From: Streptomyces xantholiticus
Lineage (GTDB): Bacteria; Actinomycetota; Actinomycetes; Streptomycetales; Streptomycetaceae
Reading direction: 5' to 3'
Length of the DNA: 64,000 nt
Assembly (NCBI RefSeq): GCF_014651015.1
Contig: NZ_BMWB01000005.1
Coordinates: forward strand, 1 to 64,000
Shown: piece by piece, positions 1-8,270 of the stretch
Layout of the letters: each line of letters starts with the position of its first letter
Position numbering within the stretch: the stretch's first letter is position 1
Position numbers and translations under genes: made by a program
The notes under the pieces: generated by a model
What the model was told of the DNA's origin: nothing
What the model saw: the letters and a program-made list of their open reading frames with translations, nothing else
The model's database searches: none

Positions 1-18
1 GGATCTCGAAGTCCATCG

Positions 19-37
19 CACCCCTTGAACTGGGGTG
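19..37. terminator. Short GC hairpin, possible terminator
   Basis: CACCCC and GGGGTG pair around a 7-nt loop. The hairpin lies about 70 nt beyond the stop of the leftward GNAT gene, so it could end that operon. No T-run is visible, and the flanking bases could instead belong to a neighbouring element cut by the window edge. Confidence 0.3.
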
Positions 38-108
38 TTGCGACGACCACTAGAACCTAAGGGACGGAGAGCCGGCCCCTTCCGGTCGTGACGGCCCGGA
101 CGGGACGT

Positions 109-648
109 TCACAGGACGCGGGCGAGGACCTTCGCGTTGCGCCGCGGATCCAGCGACCGTGCCCAGCTCTCCGGGGCCAGGCGCGGAGCGACCGGGGCGA
201 AGCCGTAGCGCAGGAAGAGACGGCCGCTTCCGGTCGTCGCCGTGAAGAGCGCGTCCAGGGACCGTGACCGCCCCTGCGTCAGCGCGGCGCCCAGGAGCCG
301 TGCGCCCAGGCCGCTGCCCTGCCGGTGCCGCGCGACGCAGAAGTTGTACACGACTCCGGTCGCCCATCCCTCACTCGTCGGTTCGGGCTGCACACGCAGT
401 GCCAGGCAGCCCTCCAGGGCGCCGTCAGGCCCCTCCGCCACCAGGAAGTCGGTGGCGTGCCAGGCGTAGACGTGAAACGGACGGGCGCGCAGCGCGCCGG
501 AGCGGACGAACGGCCGTGAGAGAGCGGCGAGTCCGGCGGCGTCCCGGGGCCCGGCGGACCGTACAGAGAAGGTCGGAGCAGGAGGCAGAAAAGGCGGGTG
601 GGGCGCGCGGGGCAGCAGCGTGGCAGGGCGCGGCGTGGCCGTGATCAA
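109..648 (-). CDS. GNAT-family N-acetyltransferase
   Basis: This 179-aa protein carries the acetyl-CoA binding motif A of the GNAT fold (RQGSGLGARLL, near residue 110) after a hydrophobic strand, so it should transfer an acetyl or acyl group from CoA to an amine. The TTG start at 648 is chosen because a strong GAGGAAGGAA ribosome-binding site lies just upstream and no ATG or GTG fits better. An iron box about 80 nt upstream (725-742) suggests iron-repressed expression, separate from or in addition to read-through from the phosphopantetheinyl transferase gene. Its place at the end of a siderophore import operon suggests that it modifies the siderophore or a precursor, for example N-acetylation of an ornithine amine. 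That is inference: it is much smaller than known hydroxyornithine acyltransferases, and the substrate cannot be read from sequence. Confidence 0.8.
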   Translation of the reverse strand: MITATPRPATLLPRAPHPPFLPPAPTFSVRSAGPRDAAGLAALSRPFVRSGALRARPFHVYAWHATDFLVAEGPDGALEGCLALRVQPEPTSEGWATGVVYNFCVARHRQGSGLGARLLGAALTQGRSRSLDALFTATTGSGRLFLRYGFAPVAPRLAPESWARSLDPRRNAKVLARVL

Positions 649-724
649 GGCGTTCCTTCCTCGGTTCCACCGTGCGGGACGGCCTTGTGGTCCGCCGTGT
701 TCACCCCGATGAAACAGTCAAGCC

Positions 725-742
725 AAGGTTAGCCTTACCTAA
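725..742. promoter_or_regulatory. Iron box (DmdR/IdeR-type operator) upstream of the GNAT gene
   Basis: Read on the minus strand the site is TTAGGTAAGGCTAACCTT, close to the 19-bp actinobacterial iron box consensus TTAGGTTAGGCTAACCTAA. It overlaps the stop codon of the phosphopantetheinyl transferase gene and lies upstream of the GNAT start at 648, so the GNAT gene probably has its own iron-controlled promoter. Confidence 0.8.
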
Positions 743-1455
743 GACGGTCGCCAAGTCCCGTTCGTGCGGACGGCGCAGGCCGCGGCGTAGCCGGGCGGGC
801 AGGCCACGTCGGTCAGGGTCCAGGCGCCAGGAGATCGGGGTGTCGGCCCCGTACCGACGTACGTCACCGACGGGTCCTCACCCAGGCCGATACCGACACC
901 CTTCAGATACGCCTCCGTGCGGGCCCAGCACCGGTTCACCGCCGACGGGCGGGCCGGTAGCGGCAGGCCGGCGATCTCCGCCCGCTCGGCGGGATGCAGC
1001 ATGGCCGCGATCTCTGCCGCCACCTCGGCGGACGGTTCCTCCTCGACGTCGACGCCGACCGGCGCGTCGGCGAAGGCGAGCAGGACGGCGTCTGCGGCGT
1101 GGGAGAGCGAGAAGTGCAGTGGTGCGCCGTGCACGGCGGGACGGCCGTGGGGCGCGCCGCAACCGGGGCAGGGCTCCTGGACGAAGCGCACCGCGGCCGG
1201 ATCCCGTTGCAGATAGGCCCCGAGGAGCCGACGCAGCGCCACATGGGCGACGCGGTAGCGGTCCCGGTCGGTAGGACGCGCGAAGCCCCGGCACCGCGCC
1301 CGTTCATCGGGGTCGAGCAGGTGTTCGTGAGCTGAGGCGTACGGCGCGTACTCGCCTACGCGCACCGCCCACAGGTGGGGCTGCGCCGCGCCGGGCTCCC
1401 ATGCATCGGGCAGCGGGTCCGCAGCAAGGAGCGCCGGAGCCGCCGTCAGCCGCAC
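739..1455 (-). CDS. 4'-phosphopantetheinyl transferase, Sfp type
   Basis: This 238-aa enzyme should attach the phosphopantetheine arm of CoA to the serine of T domains, including the four in the NRPS encoded at 10790-26344. It shows the Sfp-family signatures in order: FSLSH, then VGVDVEE (Mg-binding acidic residues), then WARTEAYLKGVGIGL (the WxxKEA-like motif). The PCPGCGAPHGRP stretch is typical of Streptomyces members. The length is normal for the family. The GTG start at 1455 overlaps the end of the upstream 75-aa ORF by 10 nt and has only a weak ribosome-binding site, which suggests translation coupled to that ORF. It lies in one leftward operon with the ferric-siderophore importer. Confidence 0.93.
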   Translation of the reverse strand: MRLTAAPALLAADPLPDAWEPGAAQPHLWAVRVGEYAPYASAHEHLLDPDERARCRGFARPTDRDRYRVAHVALRRLLGAYLQRDPAAVRFVQEPCPGCGAPHGRPAVHGAPLHFSLSHAADAVLLAFADAPVGVDVEEEPSAEVAAEIAAMLHPAERAEIAGLPLPARPSAVNRCWARTEAYLKGVGIGLGEDPSVTYVGTGPTPRSPGAWTLTDVACPPGYAAACAVRTNGTWRPS

Positions 1456-1673
1456 GGTCGTCTGCGGTACTCGTCGGTCCCCTGGACCGTGGCCTCAAGC
1501 GTTCTGCGCAGGACGTCGTCGAGATCGAGGGCGTCAACAAGAGCAGGCAGGTCGGGGCCGCGGTCGAGGAGCGGGGATTCCTCGCTCGTGGCCGGGACGA
1601 CCCGGCGCGCCCCCGTCGCCCGGTGCGCCCGGAGACGGGCGTACCGCTGGGGAGCGTTGGCCGGCGCGCTCAC
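1446..1673 (-). CDS. Small coupled ORF, 75 aa, unknown function
   Basis: A GTG start overlaps the stop of the amidohydrolase as GTGA, and a good ribosome-binding site (AGGGGAAG) lies about six bases upstream within the amidohydrolase 3' end. The ORF closes 10 nt inside the phosphopantetheinyl transferase gene, filling what would otherwise be a gap. The product is Arg/Ala/Leu-rich with an acidic central helix (DLPALVDALDLDDVLRR) and no signal peptide or membrane segment. I recognise no family. The double coupling argues that it is translated; a purely relay ORF whose product does nothing is the alternative. Confidence 0.5.
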   Translation of the reverse strand: MSAPANAPQRYARLRAHRATGARRVVPATSEESPLLDRGPDLPALVDALDLDDVLRRTLEATVQGTDEYRRRPCG

Positions 1674-3250
1674 AGTTTCTTCCCCTCGGTCGCCTCGCGT
1701 CCGTCCACGAAGGTCGCCACGATCTCGATGTCACCGATCCTCGAGGTGACGACGCGACGCGGGTCGTCCCCGAGGACCACGAGGTCGGCGCGCTTCCCCG
1801 GGGTGAGGGTGCCGGCCCTGTCGTCCCAGTGGGAGGCGTACGCCCCGGCGACCGTGTAGGCACGCAGCGCCTCGTCGACGGTGATCGCCTCCTCGGGTCC
1901 GATGGCCTGCCCCGAGAGGGAGGCCCGTTCCACCATGAACTGGACGGCGCGCAGCGGCGATCCGTCCGTGACGGGGCGGTCGGAGCTGCCGACCAGCGTG
2001 ACGCCGTGGTCGAGGAAGGCCCGCCCGCGGTACATCCAGGGCGCCCGCTCCTCCCCCATGACGGCGGCGTAGTCGTCGCCGAAATAGCGCAGGAAGTTCG
2101 GCTGGACGACGGCGCTGACGTCGAGTCGGGCGAAGCGCGGGAGTTGGTCGGGGCGGATCAGGCCGGCGTGCTCGATGCGGTGACGAGCGTCGGGGCGGGG
2201 TCGCAGCCGCTGGGCACGCTCCAGGGCGTCCAGCGCCAGATCGGCGGCGCGGTCGCCGATGGCGTGGACGGCGAGCTGCCAGCCGGCGAGGTGCCCGTCC
2301 ACGATGAGGTCGGTCAGAACATCGGGATCGTCCTGGAGTTGACCGGTGTGGGTCATGCCCTCGTACGGCGCCGTGAGCGCGGCCGTGCGGGCCATCATGC
2401 CGCCGTCGGTGTAGATCTTGAGGGCGCCGACCGAGAGCCAGTCGTCGCCGAAGCCGGTGCGCATCCCGAGGTCCAGGCCCCGTGGTATGCCGTCCTCCTG
2501 GTGAGCGGCGAGCGGCCGCAGGGTGTCACCGGCGGCCATGAGCTGCACGCGCAGGGGCAGACGGCCCTGGTCCCGGAGCAGTTGGTAGGCGCCGAGCTCG
2601 ACGGGGCTGTGCCCCAGGAGACCGCCGCCGATGCCGGCCTCCGCGCACGCGGTGACGCCTTCGGCGAGGCAGAGGCGTCCGGCGTGCTCGATGGCGTCGC
2701 CGAGTTCGGCCTGTGAGTACGGCAGGCGAAGGCGCCGTGCGGCGGTCATCGCACTCTCGGCGAGGAAGCCGTCCTGGTGCGGAACGTCCGCCGGCAGCAG
2801 CTCCAGGACGGCGCTGTTCACGACGCAGGCGTGTCCGGAGTCGTGCATCAGGAACACTTTGCGGCCGTGACTGACCCGGTCCAGCTCGGCCGCGGTCAGA
2901 TGGCGGCCGAGGGCCCGCTGGTCGTAGCCGCTGATGTCCACCCAGGCGCCGGCCGAGCGCTTGAGGGCGGCAGCCTCCTCGACGGCCGCGAGGACGTCCT
3001 CCACGCGCTCGCAGGGGGCGACGCTCGGCGTGCTCGCCTTGAGGCCCGTCCATGCCAGGTGGACGTGGCTGTCGATGAACCCGGGCAGGACGGTGGCCCC
3101 TTGGAGGTCGATGACCTCGCGGGCGGGCAGTGAGGTCACAGCCCCGTCCAGGCCCACGATGTGTCCCCGCCAGATGCCCAGGTCGTGGGCGACGGGGTGG
3201 TCCGGGTCCATGGTGATGATGTGTGCGTTGGTGAGCCTCGTGCAGAGCAT
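1670..3250 (-). CDS. Metal-dependent amidohydrolase (amidohydrolase-3, YtcJ-like)
   Basis: This 526-aa protein has the full layout of the YtcJ-like amidohydrolase family: an N-terminal beta segment, the metal ligands HVH at residues 62-64 in GFIDSHVHL, then ALKIYTDGG, HAIGDRA, RIEHAG and GSSDRPV, and a closing GTLTPGKRADLVVL motif. Such enzymes hydrolyse amide or cyclic amide bonds with one or two metal ions. There is no signal peptide, so it is cytoplasmic. It sits 18 nt after the importer ATPase gene and is coupled by GTGA to the next ORF, which puts it firmly in the siderophore import operon. Inference: it could cleave the imported ferric siderophore or remove a formyl or acyl group to release iron or recycle hydroxyornithine. 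Sequence alone cannot show the substrate. Confidence 0.88.
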   Translation of the reverse strand: MLCTRLTNAHIITMDPDHPVAHDLGIWRGHIVGLDGAVTSLPAREVIDLQGATVLPGFIDSHVHLAWTGLKASTPSVAPCERVEDVLAAVEEAAALKRSAGAWVDISGYDQRALGRHLTAAELDRVSHGRKVFLMHDSGHACVVNSAVLELLPADVPHQDGFLAESAMTAARRLRLPYSQAELGDAIEHAGRLCLAEGVTACAEAGIGGGLLGHSPVELGAYQLLRDQGRLPLRVQLMAAGDTLRPLAAHQEDGIPRGLDLGMRTGFGDDWLSVGALKIYTDGGMMARTAALTAPYEGMTHTGQLQDDPDVLTDLIVDGHLAGWQLAVHAIGDRAADLALDALERAQRLRPRPDARHRIEHAGLIRPDQLPRFARLDVSAVVQPNFLRYFGDDYAAVMGEERAPWMYRGRAFLDHGVTLVGSSDRPVTDGSPLRAVQFMVERASLSGQAIGPEEAITVDEALRAYTVAGAYASHWDDRAGTLTPGKRADLVVLGDDPRRVVTSRIGDIEIVATFVDGREATEGKKL

Positions 3251-3268
3251 GGGCGGTCCGTCCCTGGG

Positions 3269-4183
3269 TCAGGAGGTCTCGGCGGCCATCGCGGTGGCGG
3301 GCGACGCGCCCGCGCGGGCCGGAGTGCCGGCCGGCTCGTGCCGCTGGGGAGCGGCCGGAATCATCAGCGGGGTGCCGGTCTCGGGGTCGTCGATGATCCG
3401 GCACGGCAGTCCGAACACGTCCTGGACCAGTTCGGCGGTCATGACGGTGGACGGGTCGCCCTCAGCCGCGACCGTACCGCCGGGCTTCATGACGATGAGG
3501 TGGGTGGCGTAGCGGCACGCCTGGTTGAGGTCGTGGAGGACGGCCACGACCGTGTGCCCCTTGCGGGCGTGCAGTTTTGCGCACAGGTCGAGCACTTCCA
3601 CCTGGTGCGCGATGTCCAGGTAGGTGGTCGGTTCGTCGAGGAGGAGGATGGAAGTCTGCTGTGCCAGCACCATGGACAGCCAGACGCGCTGTCGCTGGCC
3701 GCCTGAGAGGTCGTCGACGGGCCGGTCGGCGAGCTCCAGGACGCCGGTCTGCCGCATCGCCTCGGTCACGGCCGTCTCGTCCTCGGCGGACCACTGCTTG
3801 AGCAGCCGCTGGTGGGGGTATCGGCCGCGGGCCACGAGGTCGCCGACGGTGATCCCGCCGGGTGCCGTCGACGACTGCGGAAGCAGTCCCAGCCTGCGGG
3901 CGACCTCGCGGGAGCGGTACGACGCGATGGCCGCGCCGTCGAGGTAGACCTTTCCCGAGCGTGGCTTCAGCATCCGTGCCAGCGCCTTGAGGAGGGTGGA
4001 CTTGCCGCAGGCGTTGGGGCCGATGATCACGGTGAACGAGTGGTCCGGGATGTCGACGCCGAGCCCCTCGGCCACCGTGCGCTGGTCGTAGGAGAGTGTC
4101 AGGTCCTCCGCCCGCAGGCGGGGGCCGCCCCGACGTCCGGCGTCGGTTCCGGACGTCCCGGTCGTCTGTGTCGTTCCAGTCAT
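3269..4183 (-). CDS. Ferric-siderophore ABC transporter ATPase (FecE/FepC type)
   Basis: This 304-aa cytoplasmic ATPase powers import through the two permeases encoded just upstream. It has Walker A GPNACGKST, a Q-loop (LLPQSS), signature LSGGQRQRVW, Walker B ILLLDEPTTYLD and the switch histidine in VLHDLNQACRYA, all in the order of siderophore-uptake ATPases. The ATG start at 4183 overlaps the stop of the permease as ATGA. The C-terminal 40 residues after the GTPLMIP motif form an Ala/Pro-rich tail. The operon probably works with the lipoprotein encoded at 26677-27729 to import the ferric product of the NRPS. Confidence 0.95.
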   Translation of the reverse strand: MTGTTQTTGTSGTDAGRRGGPRLRAEDLTLSYDQRTVAEGLGVDIPDHSFTVIIGPNACGKSTLLKALARMLKPRSGKVYLDGAAIASYRSREVARRLGLLPQSSTAPGGITVGDLVARGRYPHQRLLKQWSAEDETAVTEAMRQTGVLELADRPVDDLSGGQRQRVWLSMVLAQQTSILLLDEPTTYLDIAHQVEVLDLCAKLHARKGHTVVAVLHDLNQACRYATHLIVMKPGGTVAAEGDPSTVMTAELVQDVFGLPCRIIDDPETGTPLMIPAAPQRHEPAGTPARAGASPATAMAAETS

Positions 4184-5286
4184 GCGCGGCTCTTTCGGGA
4201 CTCGGTGACCAACAGCCAGATGAGGTACAGCCCGCCGATGGTGCCGGTGGCCGTGCCGACCGGCAGGAGCGCGGGGGCGAAGACGCGCTGCACGACGAGG
4301 TCGCTCAGGGAGAGCAGCGCGGCGCCCATGAGGGCGGAGGACAGCAGGGCAGGACCGGACGTGCCGGCCAGCCTGCGCGCCAGTTGGGGCGCGGCCAGCG
4401 CGACGAACCAGATCGGCCCGGTCACCGCGGTGGCGAACGCGGCCAGGGCGACACTGACCACCAGCAGCGCGGCGCGGGTTCGGCCCACGTTCACCCCGAG
4501 TGCCATGGCAGTGGTCTCGCCCATCTCGACCATGGAGAGCCGGCGGGCGAGGAGGAGGGCGAGCGGGAGCAGCACGGCGACGGCCAGGCCGATGGCGTTG
4601 GCATGGTCCCAGAGCCGGTTCCCGAGGCTGCCGAGGAGCCACGCCTGGGCCTCCAGCGCCTCCTGCCAGCTCGCCCGGGTGATCAGGTAGGAGTTGACGG
4701 CGAGGAGCAGCGCGCTGACGCCGATGCCGATGACCACGAGGCGGAAACCCTGGAGGCCCCCGCCCAGCATGAGCAGGTACACAACGGCGGCGGTCGCGAG
4801 GCCGCCGACGAGGGCGCCCAGCGCGATCTGGGTCATGCTGCCGTGCAGGACGACGATGACGAGCAGCGCTCCGGTGGCGGAGCCGTTGGTGAACCCGATG
4901 ATGTCGGGACTGCCGAGCGAGTTGCCGGTCAGGCTCTGCAGGATCGCACCGCTGACGGCGAGGGCCGCGCCGACGCACAGCGCGGTCACCAGCCGGGGCA
5001 TGCGGAGGGTGTTGACGATGAAGTCGGCTGCTCCCGATCCGCTGCCGACCAAGGCGTCGAGCACTTCGCCCAGGGAGAGCTCGAAGTCACCGGTGGTGAG
5101 CGTGACGCCCATGACGACCGTGACCACGGCGGCCAGGAGCGCCGAGACGGCGAGGGCACGGCCCTGCAGACGCAGGGAGATGCCCCCGGAACGGGTGCGC
5201 AGGACACGGCCGGTGACCACACGGGGCCGCGCGCCCGCCGGGCACGGTTCGGTCATCGGCGGCTTCGACTGCCGTACGGCTTTCAC
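4180..5286 (-). CDS. Ferric-siderophore ABC permease (FecD/FepG type)
   Basis: This 368-aa membrane protein is a FecCD-family permease with multiple hydrophobic helices and the usual motifs RMPRLVTALCVGAALAVSG, ILQSLTGNSLGSPDIIG and GSLGNRLW. It should pair with the permease encoded at 5283-6377 in a heterodimeric channel served by the ATPase next to it. The GTG start at 5286 is chosen because it overlaps the upstream stop as GTGA; an in-frame ATG follows about ten codons later. The N-terminal 40 residues before the first helix are polar and basic. Confidence 0.94.
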   Translation of the reverse strand: MKAVRQSKPPMTEPCPAGARPRVVTGRVLRTRSGGISLRLQGRALAVSALLAAVVTVVMGVTLTTGDFELSLGEVLDALVGSGSGAADFIVNTLRMPRLVTALCVGAALAVSGAILQSLTGNSLGSPDIIGFTNGSATGALLVIVVLHGSMTQIALGALVGGLATAAVVYLLMLGGGLQGFRLVVIGIGVSALLLAVNSYLITRASWQEALEAQAWLLGSLGNRLWDHANAIGLAVAVLLPLALLLARRLSMVEMGETTAMALGVNVGRTRAALLVVSVALAAFATAVTGPIWFVALAAPQLARRLAGTSGPALLSSALMGAALLSLSDLVVQRVFAPALLPVGTATGTIGGLYLIWLLVTESRKSRA

Positions 5287-6377
5287 AGCATGACCAGCTT
5301 TCGACGGCGGCACAGCGCGATGAACAGGGGCGCGCCGATGAACGCGGTCACGATGCCGACCTGGACCTCGCCCGGCGCTCCGAGCACACGCCCCAGCACG
5401 TCGGCGCCCATGAGCAGGACGGGCGCCAGCAGCATCGAGTAGGCGAGGACCCAGCGTTGGTCGGTTCCGACCACGAAGCGGGCCACATGCGGCACGACCA
5501 GCCCGACGAACCCGATCGGCCCGGCGGCCGCCGTCGCGGCGCCGCAGAGCAGCATGACGCCGACGGCACCGAGGAGGCGCGTCCTGTTGACGTTGACGCC
5601 CAGAGCACGGCCCATCTGGTCGCCCATGGCAAGGGCGTTGAGGGCGGGGGCCAGCAGGAGTGCGAGGAGGAGTCCCGCGACGACGAAGGGCAGGATGACG
5701 AGGACCATGTCCATGCGGCGGCCCGCGAGCGCGCCGACCGTCCAGAACCGGAACTGGTCGAAGGCGCGCGGGTCGAGGAGCAGTACCGCCGAGTTGAAGG
5801 CGTACAGGACGGCGGTCACCGCCGCTCCCGCGACGACGAGCCGGTCGGGCGTGGCGACTTTGCGGCCGGACGAGCCGAGGACGTACACGAGGACGGAGGC
5901 GGCGGCCGCGCCGGCGAAGGCGAACCAGACGTAGCCGAGGGCCGTTCCGACGCCGAAGAAGGCGATGGCGACGACGACGCCGCTGGAGGCGCCGAGGCTG
6001 ACGCCCAGGAGCCCCGGGTCGGCGAGCGGATTGCGTGTCAGTGACTGCATCAGGGCGCCGGAGAGGCCGAGCGCGATCCCGACGAGGAGCCCGAGGAGGG
6101 TGCGGGGTATCCGGTACTCGTGGATGATGACGGACGTCTCGGAGCCGTCCGGGGACCAGAGCAGGCTCCACGTCGCGGTGAAGGGGATCCCCCGGGTGCC
6201 GAGCCAGATGCTGAGGAGTCCGACGAGGACCAGGGCCCCGAGGGTGACCAGGAGGCCGATGCTCCGGAGAGCGGACGCTGTGCGGCGTGGTCCGGACACG
6301 GCCGGAGCCGGGTCCTTGGTTCCCGTTGCCGCCTGGGTTCCGACCGACAAAGACAACCCCCTGGCCCCTGGCGGCAC
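5283..6377 (-). CDS. Ferric-siderophore ABC permease (FecC/FepD type)
   Basis: This 364-aa permease is the first gene of the leftward operon. After a polar N-terminus of about 40 residues it has the first helix and the FecCD-family motifs RIPRTLLGLLVGIALGLSGALMQ, TRNPLADPGLLGVSLGAS and GVNVNRTRLLG. The start at GTG 6377 is the furthest upstream option and is uncertain, since TTG codons follow within ten residues. The promoter region to its right carries an iron box at 6424-6442, so import should rise under iron starvation. Confidence 0.93.
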   Translation of the reverse strand: MPPGARGLSLSVGTQAATGTKDPAPAVSGPRRTASALRSIGLLVTLGALVLVGLLSIWLGTRGIPFTATWSLLWSPDGSETSVIIHEYRIPRTLLGLLVGIALGLSGALMQSLTRNPLADPGLLGVSLGASSGVVVAIAFFGVGTALGYVWFAFAGAAAASVLVYVLGSSGRKVATPDRLVVAGAAVTAVLYAFNSAVLLLDPRAFDQFRFWTVGALAGRRMDMVLVILPFVVAGLLLALLLAPALNALAMGDQMGRALGVNVNRTRLLGAVGVMLLCGAATAAAGPIGFVGLVVPHVARFVVGTDQRWVLAYSMLLAPVLLMGADVLGRVLGAPGEVQVGIVTAFIGAPLFIALCRRRKLVML

Positions 6378-6423
6378 GACGTGTGATGCGAACGATGTGA
6401 AGGCACGGACGACAGCCCGCTAC

Positions 6424-6442
6424 TTAGGTGAGGCTAACCGAA
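6424..6442. promoter_or_regulatory. Iron box for the leftward import operon
   Basis: TTAGGTGAGGCTAACCGAA closely matches the DmdR/IdeR iron box consensus. It lies 47 nt upstream of the permease start at 6377 in the divergent region 6378-6572. Confidence 0.85.
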
Positions 6443-6525
6443 CGTCAGCAGCAGGTCAACGCGCTCACGGAGACCCGTCCCCCGGTTCCCGGACCGCCGT
6501 ACGGGCACGGAGGAGGACCCGCTCA

Positions 6526-6544
6526 TTAGAGTAGCCTTACCTAA
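6526..6544. promoter_or_regulatory. Iron box for the rightward ABC pair
   Basis: TTAGAGTAGCCTTACCTAA is an iron box half-matched on its left arm and well matched on its right arm. It lies 28 nt before the start of the first ABC half-transporter at 6573, in position to repress that promoter when iron is plentiful. Confidence 0.8.
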
Positions 6545-6572
6545 CCATCTCAACTCGTCGCGGAGGTACCGC

Positions 6573-8270
6573 ATGCCCGATGGAGGGCTGACGGGGGCCC
6601 ATGTCCTCCGGAGAACACTCAGAGGCCAACGCCGCCGTGTCGCCGCGGCATCCCTTCTCGGCATGACGCACCAGGGCTGTGAGGCCCTTGTTCCGGTCGT
6701 CATCGGGCTGGTCATCGACGAGGCGGTCGCGACCGGCTCCGCCTCCGCACTGCTGCGGTGGCTGCTGGTCCTCGGTGTCCTCTTCCTCGTGCTCTCCACC
6801 TGCTACCGCATCGCCGCCCGGGTCACGGACGGTGCCGGTGAGCACGCCGCCCACCGGCTCCGGCTCGATCTCGGCGCACGGGTGCTCGACCCGCGGGGCG
6901 GAGCCGACCGGGGCAGGCTGCCCGGTGCGCTGACCGCGGTCGCCACCGGTGACGCCGCCCGCGCGGGCGCGGTCGCCGCGGCCCTCTCGTACGCGGTGGC
7001 GGCGCTCGCCGGGCTCGCCATCAGCGCCGTGGCACTGCTGCGCATTTCGGTGCCGCTCGGCCTGCTGATCCTGCTGGGTGTGCCGCCCCTGCTGTGGCTG
7101 GGGCACCTGATCAGCCGGCCGCTGGAGCGGCGCAGCGAGGTCGAGCAGGAGCGGGCCGCCCAGGCCTCCGGGGTCGCCGCCGACCTCGTCTCAGGCTTGC
7201 GTGTACTGAAGGGCATCGGGGCCGAGGCCGCGGCGGAGAGCCGCTACCGGCACACCAGCGGTGAATCACTCCACGCCGCTCTCCGCGCGGCCCGCAGCAG
7301 GGCCTGGCACGACGGGGCGATCCTCGCGCTGACCGGCATCTTCATCGCCGTGATCGGGCTCGTGGGCGCGCACCTGGCGATCCGCGGCTCCATCAGTGTC
7401 GGTGAGTTCGTGGCCGCGGTCGGCCTGGCGCAGTACCTCCTGGGACCGTTCCAGATGCTCACGTACGTCAACGGCGAGTTCGCCCTGGGCCGGGCTTCGG
7501 CGGACCGCATCGCCGAAGTCCTCGCCTCACCGCCCGCCGTCGAGAACGGGAGGGGCCGGCTCCCCGAACCGCTCCCCGGCGGCCTGCGCCTTGTTGGCCT
7601 CACCCACGGGGCCCTGCGGGGGTGCGATGCCGACATCGCACCCGGCAGCCTCGTCGGCGTGGTCAGCAAGGACCCCGCCGCCGCGCACGACCTCCTGCTG
7701 TGTCTGGGCCGTGAAGTCGACCCGGCGCAGGGGGCCGTCGAGCTCGACGGCGTACCGCTCAGCGAACTCGACCCCGGCACGGCGCGTCGTGCCGTACTCG
7801 TCGCGCACCACGACGCCGCGCTGTTCGAGAGCAGCCTCCTCGACAACGTACGGGCGGGACTTGAGCACACGGACGAACACCTGGCCCGCGCGTTGAACGC
7901 CTCGACGGCGGACGACGTCGCCCGCAACCTCCCCGAGGGGGCCGACACCGTGCTCGCCGAGCGCGGTCGCTCTCTGTCGGGTGGACAGCGTCAGCGGGTC
8001 GCGCTCGCGCGGGCACTCGCCGCCGACCCTCCCGTCCTCGTCGTGCACGATCCGACGACCGCCGTCGACACGGTCACCGAATCACTGATCGCCGTCCGCC
8101 TGCGCGAACTCCGGCAGGGCCGCACCACTTTGATCGTCACGACGAGCCCCGCCCTGCTGGCCGAGACGGACCGCGTCCTGGTACTCGGCGACGGCGCGGT
8201 GGCGGCGGACGGCAGGCACCCGGACCTGATCGTCTCCGACGAGGCGTACCGGGCGGTGGTGCTCGCGTGA
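6573..8270 (+). CDS. ABC exporter-fold half-transporter with degenerate ATP site
   Basis: This 565-aa protein has an N-terminal exporter-type membrane domain (about residues 1-310) fused to a nucleotide-binding domain. The signature motif LSGGQRQR is intact. The Walker A region reads GVVSKDPAAAHD, without the GxxGxGKS loop, and Walker B is VLVVHDPTTAVD, with proline where the catalytic glutamate should be. It therefore probably cannot hydrolyse ATP at its own site and needs the partner encoded next. The ATG start at 6573 has a GGAGG site seven bases upstream. In siderophore loci such pairs either export the siderophore (as in coelichelin loci) or import it (as mycobacterial IrtAB). Export is the simpler guess here because a FecCD importer is already present. 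Confidence 0.93.
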   Translation: MPDGGLTGAHVLRRTLRGQRRRVAAASLLGMTHQGCEALVPVVIGLVIDEAVATGSASALLRWLLVLGVLFLVLSTCYRIAARVTDGAGEHAAHRLRLDLGARVLDPRGGADRGRLPGALTAVATGDAARAGAVAAALSYAVAALAGLAISAVALLRISVPLGLLILLGVPPLLWLGHLISRPLERRSEVEQERAAQASGVAADLVSGLRVLKGIGAEAAAESRYRHTSGESLHAALRAARSRAWHDGAILALTGIFIAVIGLVGAHLAIRGSISVGEFVAAVGLAQYLLGPFQMLTYVNGEFALGRASADRIAEVLASPPAVENGRGRLPEPLPGGLRLVGLTHGALRGCDADIAPGSLVGVVSKDPAAAHDLLLCLGREVDPAQGAVELDGVPLSELDPGTARRAVLVAHHDAALFESSLLDNVRAGLEHTDEHLARALNASTADDVARNLPEGADTVLAERGRSLSGGQRQRVALARALAADPPVLVVHDPTTAVDTVTESLIAVRLRELRQGRTTLIVTTSPALLAETDRVLVLGDGAVAADGRHPDLIVSDEAYRAVVLA

